NCBI GenBank assembly: GCA_016867815.1
Contig: VGIR01000021.1
Location: forward strand, 1-38,547
Source of the DNA: a candidate division WOR-3 bacterium
GTDB taxonomy: Bacteria; Hydrothermota; Tepidihabitantia; Tepidihabitantales; Tepidihabitantaceae
Direction of reading: 5' to 3'
DNA length: 38,547 nucleotides
Shown in pieces: positions 38,099-38,547 of this stretch. Numbering within the stretch: position 1 is the stretch's first letter; each line of letters opens with the position of its first letter. A model generated the notes under the pieces. The model worked only from the letters and a program-made list of their open reading frames with translations. It had not been told where the DNA came from and made no database searches. A program made the translations under genes and the position numbers.

Positions 38099-38547
38099 CT
38101 ACCTTGTGACAACGACCTTGGTGACGGAAGACGCATCACGCCCTACGCCAGACGCCCGACGCAGGAAAAACACCCCCGGCGCCAGCGCCCGCACGTCATT
38201 CGCGCCAGGCTTCAGATCCAGCACCTTGCGGCCGGTCGCGTCCATCAAGCTTGTGGCTTGGGGCTTCCGGCTTGCAGCTCCCGGCAGGAACAGCACCCCA
38301 CGGATGACTGTCGGTGCCGCGTTCATCGTTCCACGTTCATCGTCCATCGTTTCCTCAATCCCCCCGCCTGAATCGCGCAGAACCGAGATCGTGGAATTCC
38401 CCTCATTGGAGACATAGACTCGGTTCTGCACCGGGTTGTAGCAGACGTCCCAGGGCCCGTCGTTGTCGGGGATGTAGCGCAACAGCGAATCGCCTGCCGC
38501 GTCGATGACGGCCACATCGTAGGCGTTGCTCGCGCAGTACACCTTGT
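38099..38547 (-). CDS. YVTN-type propeller protein, 3' part (cut by window edge)
   Basis: The last 148 codons of a gene that enters from the right; its start is outside. It encodes the final blades (YCASNAYDVAVIDAAG) and the sorting-type domain (DATGRKVLDLKPGANDVRA, APGVFFLR, VTKVVVTR). It is almost identical to the 360-residue paralogue at 34604 until the last 20 residues. 7-nt arrays are at 38320-38354, 38249-38283 and 38133-38166. It ends 9 nt before ATG 38089, so it leads the operon. Confidence 0.88.
   Translation of the reverse strand, partial: KVYCASNAYDVAVIDAAGDSLLRYIPDNDGPWDVCYNPVQNRVYVSNEGNSTISVLRDSGGGIEETMDDERGTMNAAPTVIRGVLFLPGAASRKPQATSLMDATGRKVLDLKPGANDVRALAPGVFFLRRASGVGRDASSVTKVVVTR
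38186..38547 (-). repeat. Direct repeat copy 2 (shared with 34688-35049)
   Basis: Second copy of the 362-nt repeat described at 34688. It continues to the window edge, so the true length is unknown. Five of the mismatches fall within the 35-nt array 38249-38283. Confidence 0.9.

Noticed and set aside
1-38547. tRNA or rRNA genes
   Set aside because: I looked for T-loop (GGTTCGANTC) and 16S/23S signature words on both strands and found none in a cloverleaf or rRNA context.

Overview
The window reads as a GC-rich bacterial chromosome fragment from a Gram-negative-type lineage with little cultured representation. The evidence is a lipoprotein with a lipobox, a 1,130-residue putative outer-membrane protein ending in Phe, and secreted propeller, kelch and protease proteins. 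Six of these carry a C-terminal FlgD-like or T9SS-type-A-like domain ending in motifs such as PGVYFVR. This style is typical of FCB-related candidate phyla such as WOR-3/Stahlbacteria; the assignment is inference. No rRNA, tRNA, CRISPR array, transposase or phage gene was seen.

Layout. 1-1916: gene-poor accessory stretch with several promoters, a proteasome-beta-like Ntn hydrolase coupled to a 48-residue ORF, and repeat arrays. 1917-2709: a small membrane protein facing a helical-repeat protein. 2864-12053 (minus strand): KP-43-like subtilase, membrane-anchored protein, giant outer-membrane protein, lipoprotein and TPR protein. 12577-24875 (plus strand): a housekeeping-type row pepQ-like, efp, accC, comB-like and TPR, then three coupled genes (GNAT fold plus two unknowns), an S55/SpoIVB-type protease, a propeller/Ig protein and archease. 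24889-26613 (minus strand): nifS-like and lspA. 26821-29937 (plus strand): bifunctional NAD(P)H-hydrate repair enzyme and a propeller protein. 29974-38547 (minus strand): secreted repeat proteins with C-terminal sorting-type domains, including three tandem YVTN-propeller paralogues, the last cut by the right edge.

Two patterns run through the window. First, eight promoters of the TTGACN-N16/17-TATAAT type lie only 5-11 nt before the start codon, implying leaderless or nearly leaderless mRNAs. The secreted-protein genes instead carry strong Shine-Dalgarno sequences. Second, and most unusual, there are many short degenerate tandem arrays with a unit of exactly 7 nt (sometimes 8 or 6), with 3-10 copies each. 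They fill intergenic spaces, often as facing inverted halves, and also sit inside genes, where they encode N-terminal extensions, linkers, C-terminal tails and the linkers around the sorting domains. This repeat class is the best candidate here for something undescribed.
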